Source: Heliopora coerulea
Lineage: Eukaryota > Cnidaria > Anthozoa > Scleralcyonacea > Helioporidae
Assembly (NCBI GenBank): GCA_030142905.1
Contig: JASJOG010000255.1
Span: 231,001-295,000, forward strand
Length of the DNA stretch: 64,000 nucleotides
Direction: 5' to 3'
The stretch's first letter is position 1; every line of letters starts with the position of its first letter. The translations under genes were made by a program, and so were the position numbers. The notes beneath the pieces are model-generated. The model ran no database searches and had not been told where the DNA came from. It saw only the letters and a list, made by a program, of their open reading frames with translations. Below are positions 35,060 to 48,746 of this stretch, in pieces.

Positions 35060-36860
35060 CAAAGAGATAAAGGAAGACAGAAAGAAGGAAAGAATAAACG
35101 AAAGGAAGGAAGAAGAAACAAACAAAGAGAAAAAGAGAGAAAAAAGAAAAGAAGAAATAAAAGAAGGATGGAAGGGAGGAAGAAAGGAAAGTACGTAAGG
35201 GAGGAAGGAGGGAAGGAATGAAGGAAGGAAGGAAGGAAGGAAGAAAAGGAGGGAGGGAGGGAGGCAGGGAGGAAGGAAGGAAAGGAAGGAGGGAGGGAGG
35301 AAGGAAGGAAAGAAGGAAGGAAAGAAGGAAGGAAGGAAGGAAGGAAAGAAGGAAGGATGGAAGGAAGAATGGAAGGAAAGATGGAAGGATGGAAGGAAGG
35401 AAGGAAGGAAAGATGGAAGTAAAGATGGAAGGAAGGATGGAAGGAAGGAAGGAAGGAATGAAAAGGAGGGAGGGAGGGAGGGAGGGAGGGAGGAAGGAAG
35501 GAAGGAAAGGAGGGAGGGAGGGAGAGAGGGAGGGAGGGAGGGAGGAAGGAAAGGAAAGGAGGGAGGAAGGGAGGAAGGAAGGAAGGAAGGAAGGAAAGAA
35601 GGAAAGGAGGGAGGGAAGGAGGAAGGAAGGAAGGAAGAAAGGGAAGGAAAGACAGAAGGAAGGAAAGAAGGAAGGAAGGAAAGGAAGGAAGGAAGGAAGG
35701 AAGGAAGGAAGGAAGGAAATGAAGAAAGGAAGGAAAGAAGGAAGGAAAGAAGGAAGGAAGGAAGGAAGGAAGGGAAGGGAAGGGAAGGGAAGGGAAGGAA
35801 GGGAAGGAAGGAAGGGAAGGAAGGAAGGAAAGGAAGGAAGGAAAGGAAAGGAAAGGAAAGGAAGAAAGGGAAGAAAGGGAAGGAAGGGAAGGCAAGGAAG
35901 GGAAGGCAAGGAAGGGAAGGCAAGGAAGGGAAGGAAGGAAGGGAAGGAAGGAAGGGAAGGAAGGAAGGGAAGGAAGGAAGGGAAGGAAGGAAGGGAAGGA
36001 AGGAAGGAAGGGAAGGAAGGGAAGGAAGGAAGGAAGGGAAGGAAGGAAGGGAAGGAAGGGAAGGAAGGAAAGGAAGGAAGGAAGGGAAGAAAGGAAGGAA
36101 GGGAAGGAAGGAAGGGAAGAAAGGAAGGAAGGGAAGGAAGGAAGGGAAGGAAGGAAGGGAAGGAAGGAAGGGAAGGAAGGAAGGAAGGAAGGGAAGGAAG
36201 GAAGGGAAGGAAGGAAGGAAGGGAAGGAAGGAAGGAAGGAAGGGAAGGAAGGAAGGGAAGGAAGGAAGGAAGGGAAGGAAGGAAGGGAAGGAAGGAAGGG
36301 AAGGAAGGAAGGGAAGGAAGGAAGGAAGGGAAGGAAGGAAGGAAGGGAAGGAAGGAAGGAAGGGAAGGAAGGAAGGGAAGGAAGGAAGGGAAGGAAGGGA
36401 AGGAAGGAAGGGAAGAAGGAAGGAAGGGAAGAAAGGAAGAAAGGGAAGGAAGGAAGGGAAGGAAGGAAGGAAGGGAAAGAAGGAAGGGAAGGAAGGAAGG
36501 AAGTGAAGGAAGGAAGGAAGGAAGGGAAGGAAGGGAAGGAAGGAAGGGAAGGAAGGAAGAAAGGGAAGGAAGGGAAGGAAGGGAAGGAAGGGAAGGAAGG
36601 GAAGGAAGGGAAGGAAGGGAAGGGAAGTAAGGAAGGGAAGGAAGGAAGGAAGGAAAGGAAAGGAAGAAAGGAAGGGAAGGAAGGGAAGGAAGGAAAGGAA
36701 GGGAAGGAAGGAAAGGAAGGGAAGGGAAGGAAGGAAGGGAAGGGAGGAAAGGAAAGGAAAGGAAGAAAGGAAGGGAAGGAAGGAAAGAAAGAAAGAAAGG
36801 AAGGAAAGATAGGAAGGAAAGGAAGGGAAGGATGGAAAGAAAGGAATAAAAAAAGGAAAG
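35060..36860. repeat. 1.8 kb GGAA/GGGAA purine block
   Basis: An almost uninterrupted plus-strand polypurine run of GGAA, GGGA and GAAA units. From about 35,900 it settles into AAGG/GGAAGGAAGG-type higher-order patterns. Very long open frames in several frames (PFLPSF-type on one strand, GRKEGR-type on the other) are pure repeat artefacts and should not be called genes. Confidence 0.97.
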
Positions 36861-38894
36861 AGAACTTCACCAAACAGACATTCCAAACAGAGTAGAACTC
36901 TTCTTACACAAGATCAAAATCATTACTAGTGAGAAAGTAACACTAGTTTAGTACACCCAATTTACTTACATAAGCAAAAATATTTTGTCTATCTTCAGAG
37001 AAAACCAACTGGGTGTCATTGACAAGAGTAAAAGAATGACTAAAACAAGAGTATGGATCAGGAGAACATATCTGAGTTGTGATAAGTGTTGCCATATATT
37101 AACAAAAAAAAAGTACAAAACATGATGGTTAAACAGTAAAACCTACTCTAAAAACAAACACCAAGCCATGCCCAATTCATTACATATTGGTCACACAAAG
37201 ATGTAAAATCTACAATTCTACAATAAAGAAAACGACTACCAATCCTTAGAGCCATTTCTACCTATCCACTATTATTTTCCTTCTTCCTACCCCCATACCC
37301 CATGCAGTGAGAATATATTAGTTTCGACCATTCTCTAGAGTACCCTCTCCACCTTACCATGTCAACTCATAGCACAAGAACAGTTTATTCCTGTCACTGT
37401 CTGTGTAACACACCTACTTCTCAGCCACATTTATCATTATCGAGTTATTCCATTCCTGCAACACCCTATCACACCTTCATCTCAAGTTACGAAAACCTCA
37501 GGGGAAAACTTTCCTGTATAGACTTCAACAACAAAAACAACAACAATCGTTTTACGGTCATTTTCCCTCCTGACGCACGGGTTGGCTGGTGCCTCTACAT
37601 AGCAGCCTTCTCCACTTCTCCCTAACCTTTGCATCTTCCCTTTTCAACCTGCACTCTCTCTTGTCCTTTTCCACCACCTGGCTCCATGTCATCCACTGCT
37701 TACAAATTTTGCTTTTATTACCAGATTACTTAGTTTGTGTCTGATAGTCCACTGACATTATATGAACAGCAAAACCATTCTTGTCAAACATTTCCCAAGC
37801 ATCTTCAGGAACGGTGAACTAAACAATGCATAAAAGATGTCGATCATCACAATCCTGTACAGATATACAAGGCTATTTTATAATTTTGCACAAGAGACCC
37901 TGTTTCAACTTGTACACAGAGAAGTGTCATTCTGGATTGCACAAAACAGGGTAAAAAATGAATATTCAAAACAACTTCCAGAGGGAAAGCTCAGCAAAGC
38001 AATATGTCATGCCATGAAAATGTAAAATGATGTTTCATATTTAGACATCAAGCAAACATATCCATCAACTGGTACTTTTCAAGCAATTTCTAGTCATGCT
38101 TAACATGACCACTTGTTTCACCACTAATTGCAGCACTTTTATACAGTTAACATTGGGTTGGTGGACATAGGCATAGGAAACGGGGACACTACAGGGCTTC
38201 AGCCCCCTCGTACATTAAAATAGGTGGGCTGAGTCCCCTTCCTCAATCCCAAATGAGCCAAGCATTATGAAAGTATATTGTTATCTTCACTGGTTTGAAA
38301 GCAACTCATGCAAAGTTCAGCCAAGTTTATATACTGACACTCAACCAATGTCTATAAGATTTTGAAGATTTCAATAACAAACAGGTATAGTCAGTGTAAC
38401 TAGACCACTATAGGGGAGCACATATTTCAACAAGAAAGATTGAAGGTGTTATTGGAAATCATAAAACTTTGGTTCAGTTCATGCAGTGGAAATAAAACCC
38501 AGTCATCTAAGCCCCCATGTTGACTTCAGCACCCCAAAATCAAGTTTGTTCCTACAGCACTGTTGGTGGATGTACATGGCCAGACACTTGAATATTGCAG
38601 ATCATTTTAAATTTGCATAGCATGACCTGTTGCTATTCTTAGCTTCACCATTGACATCCTCACAAAATACATCGCAAGCCAGGGGACCCAATTCACTGCT
38701 CGGGTAATTTTTTTTTTTTTTTTTTTTGTGGTGTTTTATTTGCAATGTTTTTAACTATATTTACTTCAAGCAGTTTACTGTAGTGTCTGTCACTGAAAGG
38801 TTATTAGAGTTACAGACTAGTTGACCTCAAAAAGAGCATTTATTCATTCACGTCCATGATTAAAGCTCCTTATGTATGGAATAGCTCAGCTAGA

Positions 38895-39029
38895 TAAGGT
38901 AAAAAGTTCAAAATTTGCTAACCACCATGACTGACCTGAAAGAATTCCAGTATTTTGAGCAAAGACCCTTCATCAGAGAAAGAACCAAGATCAGTCTGGC
39001 AGTTACCAACTTTTGAACTTTTTACCTTA
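38895..39029. repeat. 135 bp fold-back element, unit 2 copy
   Basis: Counterpart of 3,970-4,104, with one mismatch in the terminal inverted repeat and the same decayed hammerhead-like interior. Confidence 0.7.
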
Positions 39030-40617
39030 TTTAATACTGTCTATGCAGTATTCTACTTTTATACTTCCACTAGTTCTTATTTATAGTGTCAAAAAACACC
39101 GACCAGTTTTGATATCCTGGTGCAAACACACCTGGTTTGATGGTAAAATCATAAACAGATAAAAAAGTGAAACAACTGAGAACCCAAGAAGTGCTATCAT
39201 GGAGCACCAACTCCGTGTACCTGGTTACCAGGCCCTCATGTGGTATACATCTAAAACTGATTATGTACAAGCAATACAATGCACACAAAAACATTAAGGC
39301 AGACAAGTATCAACACATTGTGACTGGCAATAGCTTACCACACTTATGGAAGTTGACCTATTTCCTAATTCTCTGAGTTTATCCAGATTATTGTGCAGTT
39401 ATGCATTAGCAATTATTCATTTTGCATAATACCATTAACTGGCACTCATTCAAATATCAAAATTTGTACAAGGGGGACCATCTTCTGCCATGCTAATTTT
39501 ATGTTCCAATTGCTTGTGTCACATTTGATAATATTTATGGACTGCATAAAATAAAGTGCCTTTATTTGTACTAGATAACCCTATCAGCTTCATAAGCTGT
39601 TCTCCTAAGAGGTCCAGTAAGAGCCCCCCCCCCCTCTTGGTCCAGTGTTATTAAACTATCAGTCCAGTGTAAACTGTGGAGTCCATGTAACTCCATTATG
39701 GCCTTCCCACATGCCCCTGTGCATATGCATAAGTCCACAGGGCATGCAATCAGAAGCATGCTTGAGAAGGTAGTAGAATTCATTATTTTATCCTTCATGT
39801 AACAAGCAAAGCATATATTAACCCATTTACAAGAAGCTGAAATACCACACAGGATTGAGATTGCGATCTAAAGTTACCTCAGTCCCAATCACATTAACTA
39901 TTGCATGTCCACTTGCTGTCTCATGACCACCAAAGTTTGAGTAGATAAGCAGTGAAAAAATGCCAGCAGTTATGGTAGTCAGCACTCACACACCTCATTC
40001 TTAAGAAAAGCCATATGCATATCCACGTATCCACCAAAATGTAAATATTTATACATTAAGTTGATAGGCTAATAGGGGTAAGGTTAAGGTTGGTTTTATG
40101 TACCCTATGATTTTTTGTTAAGAACAGCTCATTGTGTATATGCCTACTGTATTCACTCAAGGTTTTCCACATTCTTACTTCCCAGTGGTAGTTAAACAAT
40201 AAATTCTTGACTCAGTTAGGATGGCTGACAAACAGACTACAGTCATGCAGCGATAGCAGCTGCCCAGGGTCAAGGTTATTCAAACAGCCTAATGCAAAAG
40301 TGCAAAATGGAGCACACAAGGGCCTACAATCCTCCTTTGCCGCTCTGCTAAACATCGCAGAAGGATAATGCCATGCATCCATGACAAGTTAAGTAAAATC
40401 AGTGTTGGTAGTCAGAAATAAGGTTTTTCACCAAGCTGCACCAACAGTTTTGAACCAACAGCCGATATATGATAATGCTTGTACTGATTCCAGAATTCAC
40501 CGAACCTCATGTACATTTCACCAATCTTTTCAAGGTAAACTAACCATACAGAATTCATAGAGCACAATGCATGTGGGAAAAGATACAATTTCGAAATCTC
40601 GTAAACAGGTTACTAAC

Positions 40618-40809
40618 CAAGGGTCTTGGTCCTTCCTGCTCGCAAAATTCTGCCACAAGGACGAAGTCTTGCATGAACATGTTCTGCCATGGGTTCCTTG
40701 CACTTTCATCGCTCAGTTGCAAATGGTCAGGTAAGTCCGACTGTTCTGCCTCGTATTTCTGTTCATACATCGCGGCCACATAAGCTACGTACTCGTACAC
40801 CGTTGACAT
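40618..40809 (-). CDS. SMCR8-like protein, first coding exon (unit 2 copy)
   Basis: Sixty-four residues from ATG to the same TTG|GTTAGT donor as the unit 1 copy. Only a few residues differ, all in the N-terminal third (YEYVAYV for YEFVAYG, EAEQ for EPEQ). The block from NPW through EFCEQEGPRPL is unchanged, consistent with constraint on the longin part or with recent duplication. Unlike unit 1, the DNA further along this strand is present here, including the coiled-coil exons at 26,913-30,890. If this gene continues across the receptorless 40.6-27 kb interval, this is the intact copy. That link is untested. As in unit 1, it is head-to-head with a FLASH-like gene, 325 bp away. Confidence 0.6.
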
Positions 40810-41134
40810 TTTAACACATTTACGGTACGATTACGAAGTGCATCCTTAGAGCTGCCACAAGAGCAACCCAGGACCAATATTATATTAAACATTAATAGTT
40901 CATGGGTAGTTTGTACACAAAGCACCTGACCTGTCTTTGCACGAGGTGTAAACGTACGCTTTCCTCATTAGAATGGCCGGAACTGACTTTTTGGGATAAA
41001 TATGGACGTGTGGGAATAACTGGGTATTATTTGACGCGAAGTTCGGCGCAGAATCGGGCAGTTGACATTAATATGTTTGTTATTGTAAAGCGCAATAGTG
41101 AGGGGAGTTGATTTTGATCGTTAAACATCGATCT

Positions 41135-43838
41135 ATGGGTGAGTCATTCTGTTTTATTTTTCGCATCACCAATATATTTTATTGGGATTGTTTGTACGTA
41201 GCGCATTAGTACCGTTACTAGCTCGCCAAGCTAACGGATTGAGGAAATATGCTGTTCTAAAGATATCCGATGACATCACATTAACATGAAACAGCTTACC
41301 TGTATTGTAAATGGGATCGTGGCTAGAAGGTGTACCTTAGAAGGAGGATTTGGATTAGCATTAGCATCATGGTTAAGATAAGTTAGGATTAGGGTTAGGT
41401 TTGGGGTTAGTTCTAGCCCTAGCCCCAGTCCCAGCCCTCTCCCTTACCCAAAACCCTACCTCTAACCTTAACCCAGATCCCAATCCTAATCCTCCTTCTC
41501 AGGTATATATACCGTCTAGCCACGACCCTGAGGATAGCGTGTCCTGCAGACGACTAAAATTACGTTGATATCACTGTGAATGCTTTGAAGAATTTTCTTT
41601 TTTTACATTGATATTTCTGTAGATCAAAGCAATTACCCTGCCATGCTTGTAGACCCACTCAAAAGACTTAACTGTTGTAGTATACAGACTAAAAGCTAAG
41701 TATAGCAACTGGTCATGCTATGCAGATTTAATATCATCCATGCATAGTGACAGAATCATTCTATGCAAATATAAAATTGTGTAAAATATATTTAGATATC
41801 AAGAAAAACATATCCACAACATAATTTTGTCACAATTTCTAGTCATGCTTAGCATTACCACTACCTTGGTCATTAATTGTTGCTATTTTATATAGTAACC
41901 ATTGCATGGGTGAATATATATGGCTTGATATCAAAAATCATTGATCATTTTAAATTTGCATCACATCGCTTGTTGCTATGCTTAGGTGATGTTAAATTTA
42001 TATGACATAACTGGTTGCTATGTTTCTGTTAACACACTGTTTCTGTTTACAGTGGCAAAGCTAACATTGCCACTGTAAACAGAAACAGTGTGTTAATGTT
42101 CCAAGCGTTTCACAACCTGTTTGTTAGCATAAAGCCAAGCATCAATTCGTGCCCAGTATATAACTTGAATGACATCTAGCTTTGTCACTGCTTCATGTCA
42201 AAATGTTCCCTTTTAGCAGGTTCAACTGAGACAGATGGTGAAATTACTGATTTGGACCTGTATGGAGACCTAGTGGTTAATGTGAGTGAACAACTGTCTT
42301 ATGACGAGGTACAGTGCTCAAGGTTTGATTTACCTGAAAATTCAAGTGGTTAGTTTTTTGTTAGAAACCTTGGCTAGTCCACAAATCAACAACAGCTACA
42401 ATAACTTTTCCAGAAGGAGATGGGATGCAAACTCATATGCAAGCAGCTGTTTTGAATTGTAGCTGTTCTACATAATTGTACACTATAAATCATGGGATTT
42501 AAAATATTTATTTAAAAATGATTTTATTAATTATATAAAGGTAGATGAACGATCTTCAAGCTCATTACTCAGAAAATGATTTCTGAGCCACTGACAGGGA
42601 TCGAACCCACAACCTTCAGATGACCGGTTAGACGCTCTAACCATTGAGCTACCGAGACTCAGAAATCATTTTCTCAGTATCGAGCTTGAAGATCGTTCAT
42701 CTACCTTAATACATCCAAGCTCTCACGTTTCTTAAACATTAATTATATAATTAATTAATTTTACAGTTATTTTAAAATGCTTATCAGAGAAACAAAGACC
42801 AATTGAAACTGTAATCCAGTATCAATCACTTAATTACAATATCATTTCAATGAATTGGAAAGGTAAAAAATATTGGTTTAAAGGCCCATTTACATTTTGT
42901 TAGCAGTTTATAAATTATGCCCCACAACTACTGCTTAACTTCCTGTTCCTTAAACAAAATTATCATTAGGAAGCCATTATGTGCAAATGTTCTTTCTTTT
43001 TGTTTTTTGTTTAAATGCTACAGGTGAAAGCACTATGTGAAAAGCATGAGTCAACAGTCGAGGAACTCCAAAAAGAGGTGATGAACATAATCTATTGACC
43101 AATGAACACAAACTCAACACAAATGGTGTTGTTTGAAAGTAGAAATATGTGGACTCTTGTCGGGCCAACGAGAAAGACTTCTGTACGACATTGGGAAATC
43201 TGGAGTAATTTACTGTAGGCTTGATGTTAGAGATGGTCAAACTCTCAGGCTCTCACACTTGGTGGAGCTATGGTTACTTATTGCGACGGTTGGAAATAAT
43301 GTTGGCGTGTGTACTGCCCATATGTGCAGTTGTCAGTCCTAAGTTAAATAGAAAGTATAGTATTCAACTACGTGATGTCGGTAAATTACAAGTGAGCATA
43401 CTTCTCAAACTGAATTCTAAAGAGCGTCTTCACAGACTTCGACCGGAATCAGACCCGTAACCTTTTGATTGCTAGTGAGATACCGTGCAATATTGTTCAT
43501 CATTGTTATCCCTACCATCCCGTTCTAAAATTCAGGCCTTCTCACCTTGGAATACATGTTGTCCCATGGCTGTCAGTTAATATCACGTATCGTAACAATG
43601 CATCAAGTGACGGGACAAAATGTACATCTGATCGGATCTTTTTTTTAATCTTTAGAATAAACGCCTTAAAGAACAAAACGATATCTTGAAGAAAAACATT
43701 TCGTCGTTGTACTTGACTGCACAGAACGAGATCATGCGAAAAGATGCGGAAATTAAGAGATTACAAGATCTTGAAGTCAGGAGCAGAAAGTACGGACAAC
43801 GGAGGAAAAATACTAAAGAAAACGAAGCTACAACATAA
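41135..43838 (+). CDS. Short FLASH/CASP8AP2 N-terminus-like protein, 110 residues (unit 2)
   Basis: Exons 41,135-41,138, 42,217-42,308, 43,024-43,077 and 43,656-43,838 have the same lengths, phases and splice sites as the unit 1 gene. The product keeps DLDLYGDL and the LKKNISSLYLTAQNEI coil. Visible differences are few: Ser for Ala at position 4, Gln for Glu in EELQKE, and changes in the last residues. Both copies stay open with intact splice sites, which argues that both are or recently were functional. AATAAA lies at 44,260. Function is inferred as for the unit 1 copy: the N-terminal FLASH module binds histone pre-mRNA processing factors, and this protein would be that module alone. Confidence 0.65.
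41317..41525. repeat. Fold-back element with telomere-like core, unit 2 copy
   Basis: Counterpart of 6,391-6,598, in the first intron of the FLASH-like gene. Confidence 0.6.
42029..42096. repeat. Perfect 30 bp intronic hairpin
   Basis: Arms 42,029-42,058 and 42,067-42,096 are exact complements with the 8-base loop AGCTAACA. The left arm starts TTAACACACTGTTTCTGT. Confidence 0.95.
42538..42707 (-). repeat. tRNA-like sequence inside an inverted repeat, unit 2 copy
   Basis: Counterpart of 7,611-7,781, with the same minus-strand box A and box B-like blocks and GGT loop. Confidence 0.65.
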
Positions 43839-44265
43839 AATATGGCTGACCACTAATATCTCAACGAAAGATCGTTGGAGAAGCCTGAACTGAATCGAGG
43901 CAAAGCTTAACGTGATTTTATCGGGTTTCATCGATACCGTAGACGTGGCGATCTGATCGACGCCGCACAATTTAATAGCTTTTGTCTCTTTTAATTGGCT
44001 TACAAAGATTCACCAGACAAGTATTCGGTGGTCACATTTGTACTGAAATACAATTATAGTTGGCTAATAAGGTTCTTTTGTGAAAGTTCAACCAGCATCG
44101 CTAGGTCACAGTTACGCGAACTGTTTGTAACCTTCTCATGGCACACTGAGAAGGTCTGTGGTGGAGACAGTCCATGGCGTAACGTGCAGGCCATTGGGAA
44201 ATATGACATAAATGTTTTTTTCTGTGGTGATTACGTTTGTTAAATCATTACTTTCGGGCAATAAA

Positions 44266-47200
44266 GTTTTCTTAAACAACCTCTCGTCATTAAATGATTT
44301 GATCACTGACAACTGACAATCGAGACCAAATCTAGACTCAATGTGGCTTTCATGACTATAAAGGGCAAAACGAATGCTATGTCGAATTCTCCAAAGTTGC
44401 TCTCTATCAACAACCAACAGCAATGGCATATTACTTTTTTCTTCATTTTGAAGCTGAAAATCTGAGTAATCAATCAGCTTTTCTTCTTCAATTTATGAAA
44501 GACCGACAACATGGACTAAATTTGTATTTCAACTAGCTAGTTGTCCCCTTCACTGTTCACTGGAGTGAGTTAAAATTTTCGGACAAATTCTATTTCACAA
44601 TCATCCTCACAAATACCTGAACAGAAATTTTTTTAATGATAATCTGACGCTTGCCGAAGTCAACTGAAAAACGTTGGCAATTCTACAGACCTAAATCACG
44701 TCATCTACTGGATGTTTTCTTACCAGAAAGTTCAATCCAGGTCATGTTTAAACGAAGGATAAAGGTAAGAGCTCTGCTCAAAATGGTTAAATGCAAATCC
44801 ATGAAGATGACCTCAATTATATTTAAATAAATGTACCAACGTTTTGTTGCAACGTGCAAGACCTTCAGAGTATAACATTACAAAGTTATCAATGTCGAAA
44901 TATAAGTCTACTTACATGCGAAAACGAATAATTAATTAAAGCCCAACCAATAAGACCACATTGTTTATAATTAGATATTTAGCTTAATTTGACTTATGTA
45001 AGTATTTCACTAAAGATGTTGCGAGAATAGAGACGAAACTTTGGATGGAATAAAATGTTATATTTCCTTTACCCGTGTTTCATGGCTTTTCTCCGAGTAA
45101 TACGTTGGGCTTTCATTTTTGTATTACGCATACGTTTTCCGCTTGGTGAATCAATAGGAGACGTGCTGTTTGCGAGCAATTCTTAAGTGCCTCTACGTAG
45201 GATTTGCGTAATTATCACATCGGAAGGGATAAGGATGCCAATTTCTGATGATCGTCTTCAAGGTCTACAAAATCAAACATTCCCACAAACAGGAAATTAG
45301 TGAAGTCATGTTTAACTTTTAAACCATAAGTCATCAAGGTAAGAACACTCTTCTAGTTGCAGACGAGTAACCAGACGAATTCACAGATGTTTCATGTATT
45401 GATCTCGAATGTTCTACGCTCATTTCGACGAATTCTGTTCACATAAAAGTGAAGGAAGCCCATTGTTTGTTTCCCATTTAGTTATCTTGGGTGGCAATGC
45501 AACGTTTCAGTATGCAACTAGTTGTTTTGGGAAGAAAACACAAAAAGTTTGGGCTAAAAGTTGAAGAAATAAGGATTTCTAGGCTTCAGTTAGAGAAGTA
45601 ATGAGGTAATGCTTTTTACAGATTCTGTCGTCTTGGTTGAGAATAGTTTAAGTTGTTTTAAGCAATTTGCTTTAAATGTAATCTCAATCAAAGGAACTTG
45701 AACGTCTTTTGTGAGACTGCGAAGCGAGTCTTCAATGTTTCCAACGTGTTGTGAGCTACACAGGAATAACACAAGAATATCAGACAAGAAAGCAAATTTT
45801 CGGACTAAAATTCCAGTTCAATGAAGCATTAAGGTAATACAACATAAACGTATGCTCAATTTGAGGTTTCGAAAACCATGTCTTTGGACGCTGGGGCTAC
45901 AATTGGTCGTTTGGCTTATCATCAGCTGCGAGAGTCAAACGGAAAACCTTCTCCCAACTCAAAGTCTTTTGAAAAGTCTATGCGATGATTACAGTTGTCG
46001 TAAATATTGCTTTCTTAGTCTTGTTTAGTTAGCAAACAAAGTCTCATCCCGTATCAGATCTCACGCAAAGGTAAAACCCCGACCTTGTTCGATACCATAA
46101 ATGACAAAGTGGTGTTATAAATCCATTAACAATTGTTTCAAAAGTAATATCCAGAACAAGCCATACTGATAGAATTTTGAAACATTAGTGGACTATATTC
46201 TCCACCATTGACTGTCACAGCAGTCTCGTAGCCAGGAAATTTAAAATGGAGGGACAGAAGAAATTTCAGACAAATGTACCGACAAGACATTCTTAATGTA
46301 CCGACAGATGTAATTTAGCTAGAATCAACAAAGGCGCGCATTTCCGTGACGGTAACAGTAAAACTGTCAACAAAATCCATCAAAAGAATGAACAATTATT
46401 ACGTAGCCATTCTGGGTGACATTAAGTTCGTAAACGATTAATTAAACGGTAATGTGCACCACATCACGTGAGCTATGACACGTACTAACATATGTCCTTT
46501 TAGTTCAGCCGTCACAGCCACCATTTCCTGAGGACAGACTGGATCTGTCCGGACCCACGAACCACATAATTTTTGTCGGTAGTAACAAGATTCCTCACAT
46601 TGTAAGGTATTCATACACTTAAATTTAAAAATTGGAACTTATTGACTTTTCATCCTGGTATTACAAATGCAAATTAAATTTGCAATGGACGTACCGCCAG
46701 ACCCGGACTGGCTAAAAAGTAGGGGGGCAATTGCCCCCCCCTGCCCCTCCCCTGGCTACGTTACTGTCCCTCCTACTGCTTACTGATACTAAACAAATCA
46801 AAGAGTACTTCAATCCTAAATTTCCACTGCAGCCGACAACACGAGCCACATGAATGTATTATTGAGCTACGAGGCCACAATAAAGTGCCAGGCGTGACAA
46901 GATAACTCGGACTAAGAATGTCAGAACTATCTTATGAAATAACACTGTGGAATAACATACCGTGGGAGAACTTTACAGAGGTTAATTTAGGCGGGTAGCA
47001 GCGGTAGCAGCTTACATTTATTTTTTTATTCAAGTTCCATTTGTTGTAACTTGTTGTTGCATGACAACGGTGTGCATGAAAAGGTTAACACTTTCGTGAA
47101 TAACATTTTCCCTTTACTCTTTGGCCTCTTTTCTTTTTTATATTGTTCTTTCATTTGTCCTATTGCTATATGTTGTTAGATTACGACATGCGCGTGCATG

Positions 47201-47490
47201 TAGAGGTTCAAGACTATGTCTATATGTTATCCTTGCATGATCAGAGACGAAACAATCTTCGTATATATTTTGTTTCTGGTTTGTTTAATTGTTGATATTG
47301 TTGGGAAAAAAAACCTCTTTAAAAACATCTCTTAAAACATTCCACTTCAATGATTCCATAAATTATATCCACCCCAAAGTTAATATTACAAAAGTGAATT
47401 ACATTACTGATCTTTCAATATTCCATCATATACTTATTTATTTTTTTCCGAATTAAAATTCCTAGCCACTAACTTTAATCGTGTTCTAAC
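44266..47490. other. Intergenic region before receptor 2
   Basis: Counterpart of 9,518-12,697. No supported gene; short open frames are not preserved between the units. Confidence 0.6.
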
Positions 47491-48670
47491 ATGGATGAGC
47501 TAAGCGGACAAACATCACGTATTAACGGCGAAGATAAAAGCATTGAGACTGTTGAAAGAACTAACAATGAACTTGAAGATCGACTTGATAAATTAAGACT
47601 GACAATTAATGAGGAGAGAGAGAATGCTGCAGATGTGGACCTGAAAGAGACGACCAGAAAAACAGGTATGACGACTGACGATAAGCAATCTACCGACAAA
47701 AGGAAAAAGCTTAATGAGCCAATTGTAAGAAAGGAGACAGGTAGATATCATGTTATAACGACATTATGCTTTTTTTGACAATCATAGACGACACGAAGCA
47801 AACCAGGCGGAGACGGAGCGGCTATTCTGGGATAAAAAATACTATTTAGAATTATGAACTTTTTTCTTCGATTTTCTACGATAAAATTTACCGAAACTTT
47901 AAAATAACCGATAAAAATGGCCAAGTAAATGTATTCGTATTTTAAAAAAGATTAAATATTCGCATCCGATCTGTATGCGATTTACAAGGAGGGCCGTAGT
48001 AAATTGCATACGTACTGGCCGTTTATATTATATCTATTACTTATTATTAGTAATCTCATGTGTATCAGAAAACAGTCAAGAAGAAATTGAATAAAATTAT
48101 TACCGGACATGTACATATGCCAAAACAATAAATTCATCAAAATAAATTAACAACAGCAGAATCGGTTGAAAAACTTTCTATAGCATAATATTATCTTGAG
48201 TCCTCTCTACAAAAACAACCACGAATCTTAAAAAAAATCTTTCTTTTCCTTTTATCATCAATTTTATTACAATTTCGTATCTAAAATCACCCAGAATTTG
48301 CTTGTTAGGTATGCAAAGTTCAAAATTTTTTTGAGGATCAAGCCTCCAGACACTCTTAGTTTAGTTCGCGGTTTCGCCGCCACGACCACATACTACAACT
48401 TCTGCTTTTGACAATGGCCGCTTCAGTTCTCAAGAGCTTCCGGTAGACCCAGGACGTATTTATGCTGGACGTCGGGGACACCACGATTAAAATACTCCAA
48501 TATCGAAGACAATAAGTATTTTTCTGTTTAAACTGCCGTGCCAAGCTGGACACATTAAAGTTACCGAACCGACAACCACATTAAAGTTACCGTATTAAAA
48601 ATCGTATACCAGTAATTATGCATAATAATGCGGAAAAATGGTTCCCTAATATCCTAAAATTACTTAGAAA

Positions 48671-48746
<76 letters not shown>

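Larger units (their letters stand above)
25941..37810. other. 12 kb present in unit 2 and missing from unit 1
   Basis: Apart from the 26,460-26,502 island, nothing here has a counterpart in unit 1. It holds the 3' half of a coiled-coil gene, tRNA-like repeats, palindromes, CA microsatellites and the GGAA block. From 31,270 to 33,250 and from 36,900 to 37,810 I see no supported gene or repeat. Confidence 0.75.

Noticed and set aside
34955..36895. Very long open frames (up to 643 codons) on both strands
   Set aside because: They lie wholly in the GGAA repeat, are open in several frames at once and translate to PFLPSF or GRKEGR repeats; no gene.
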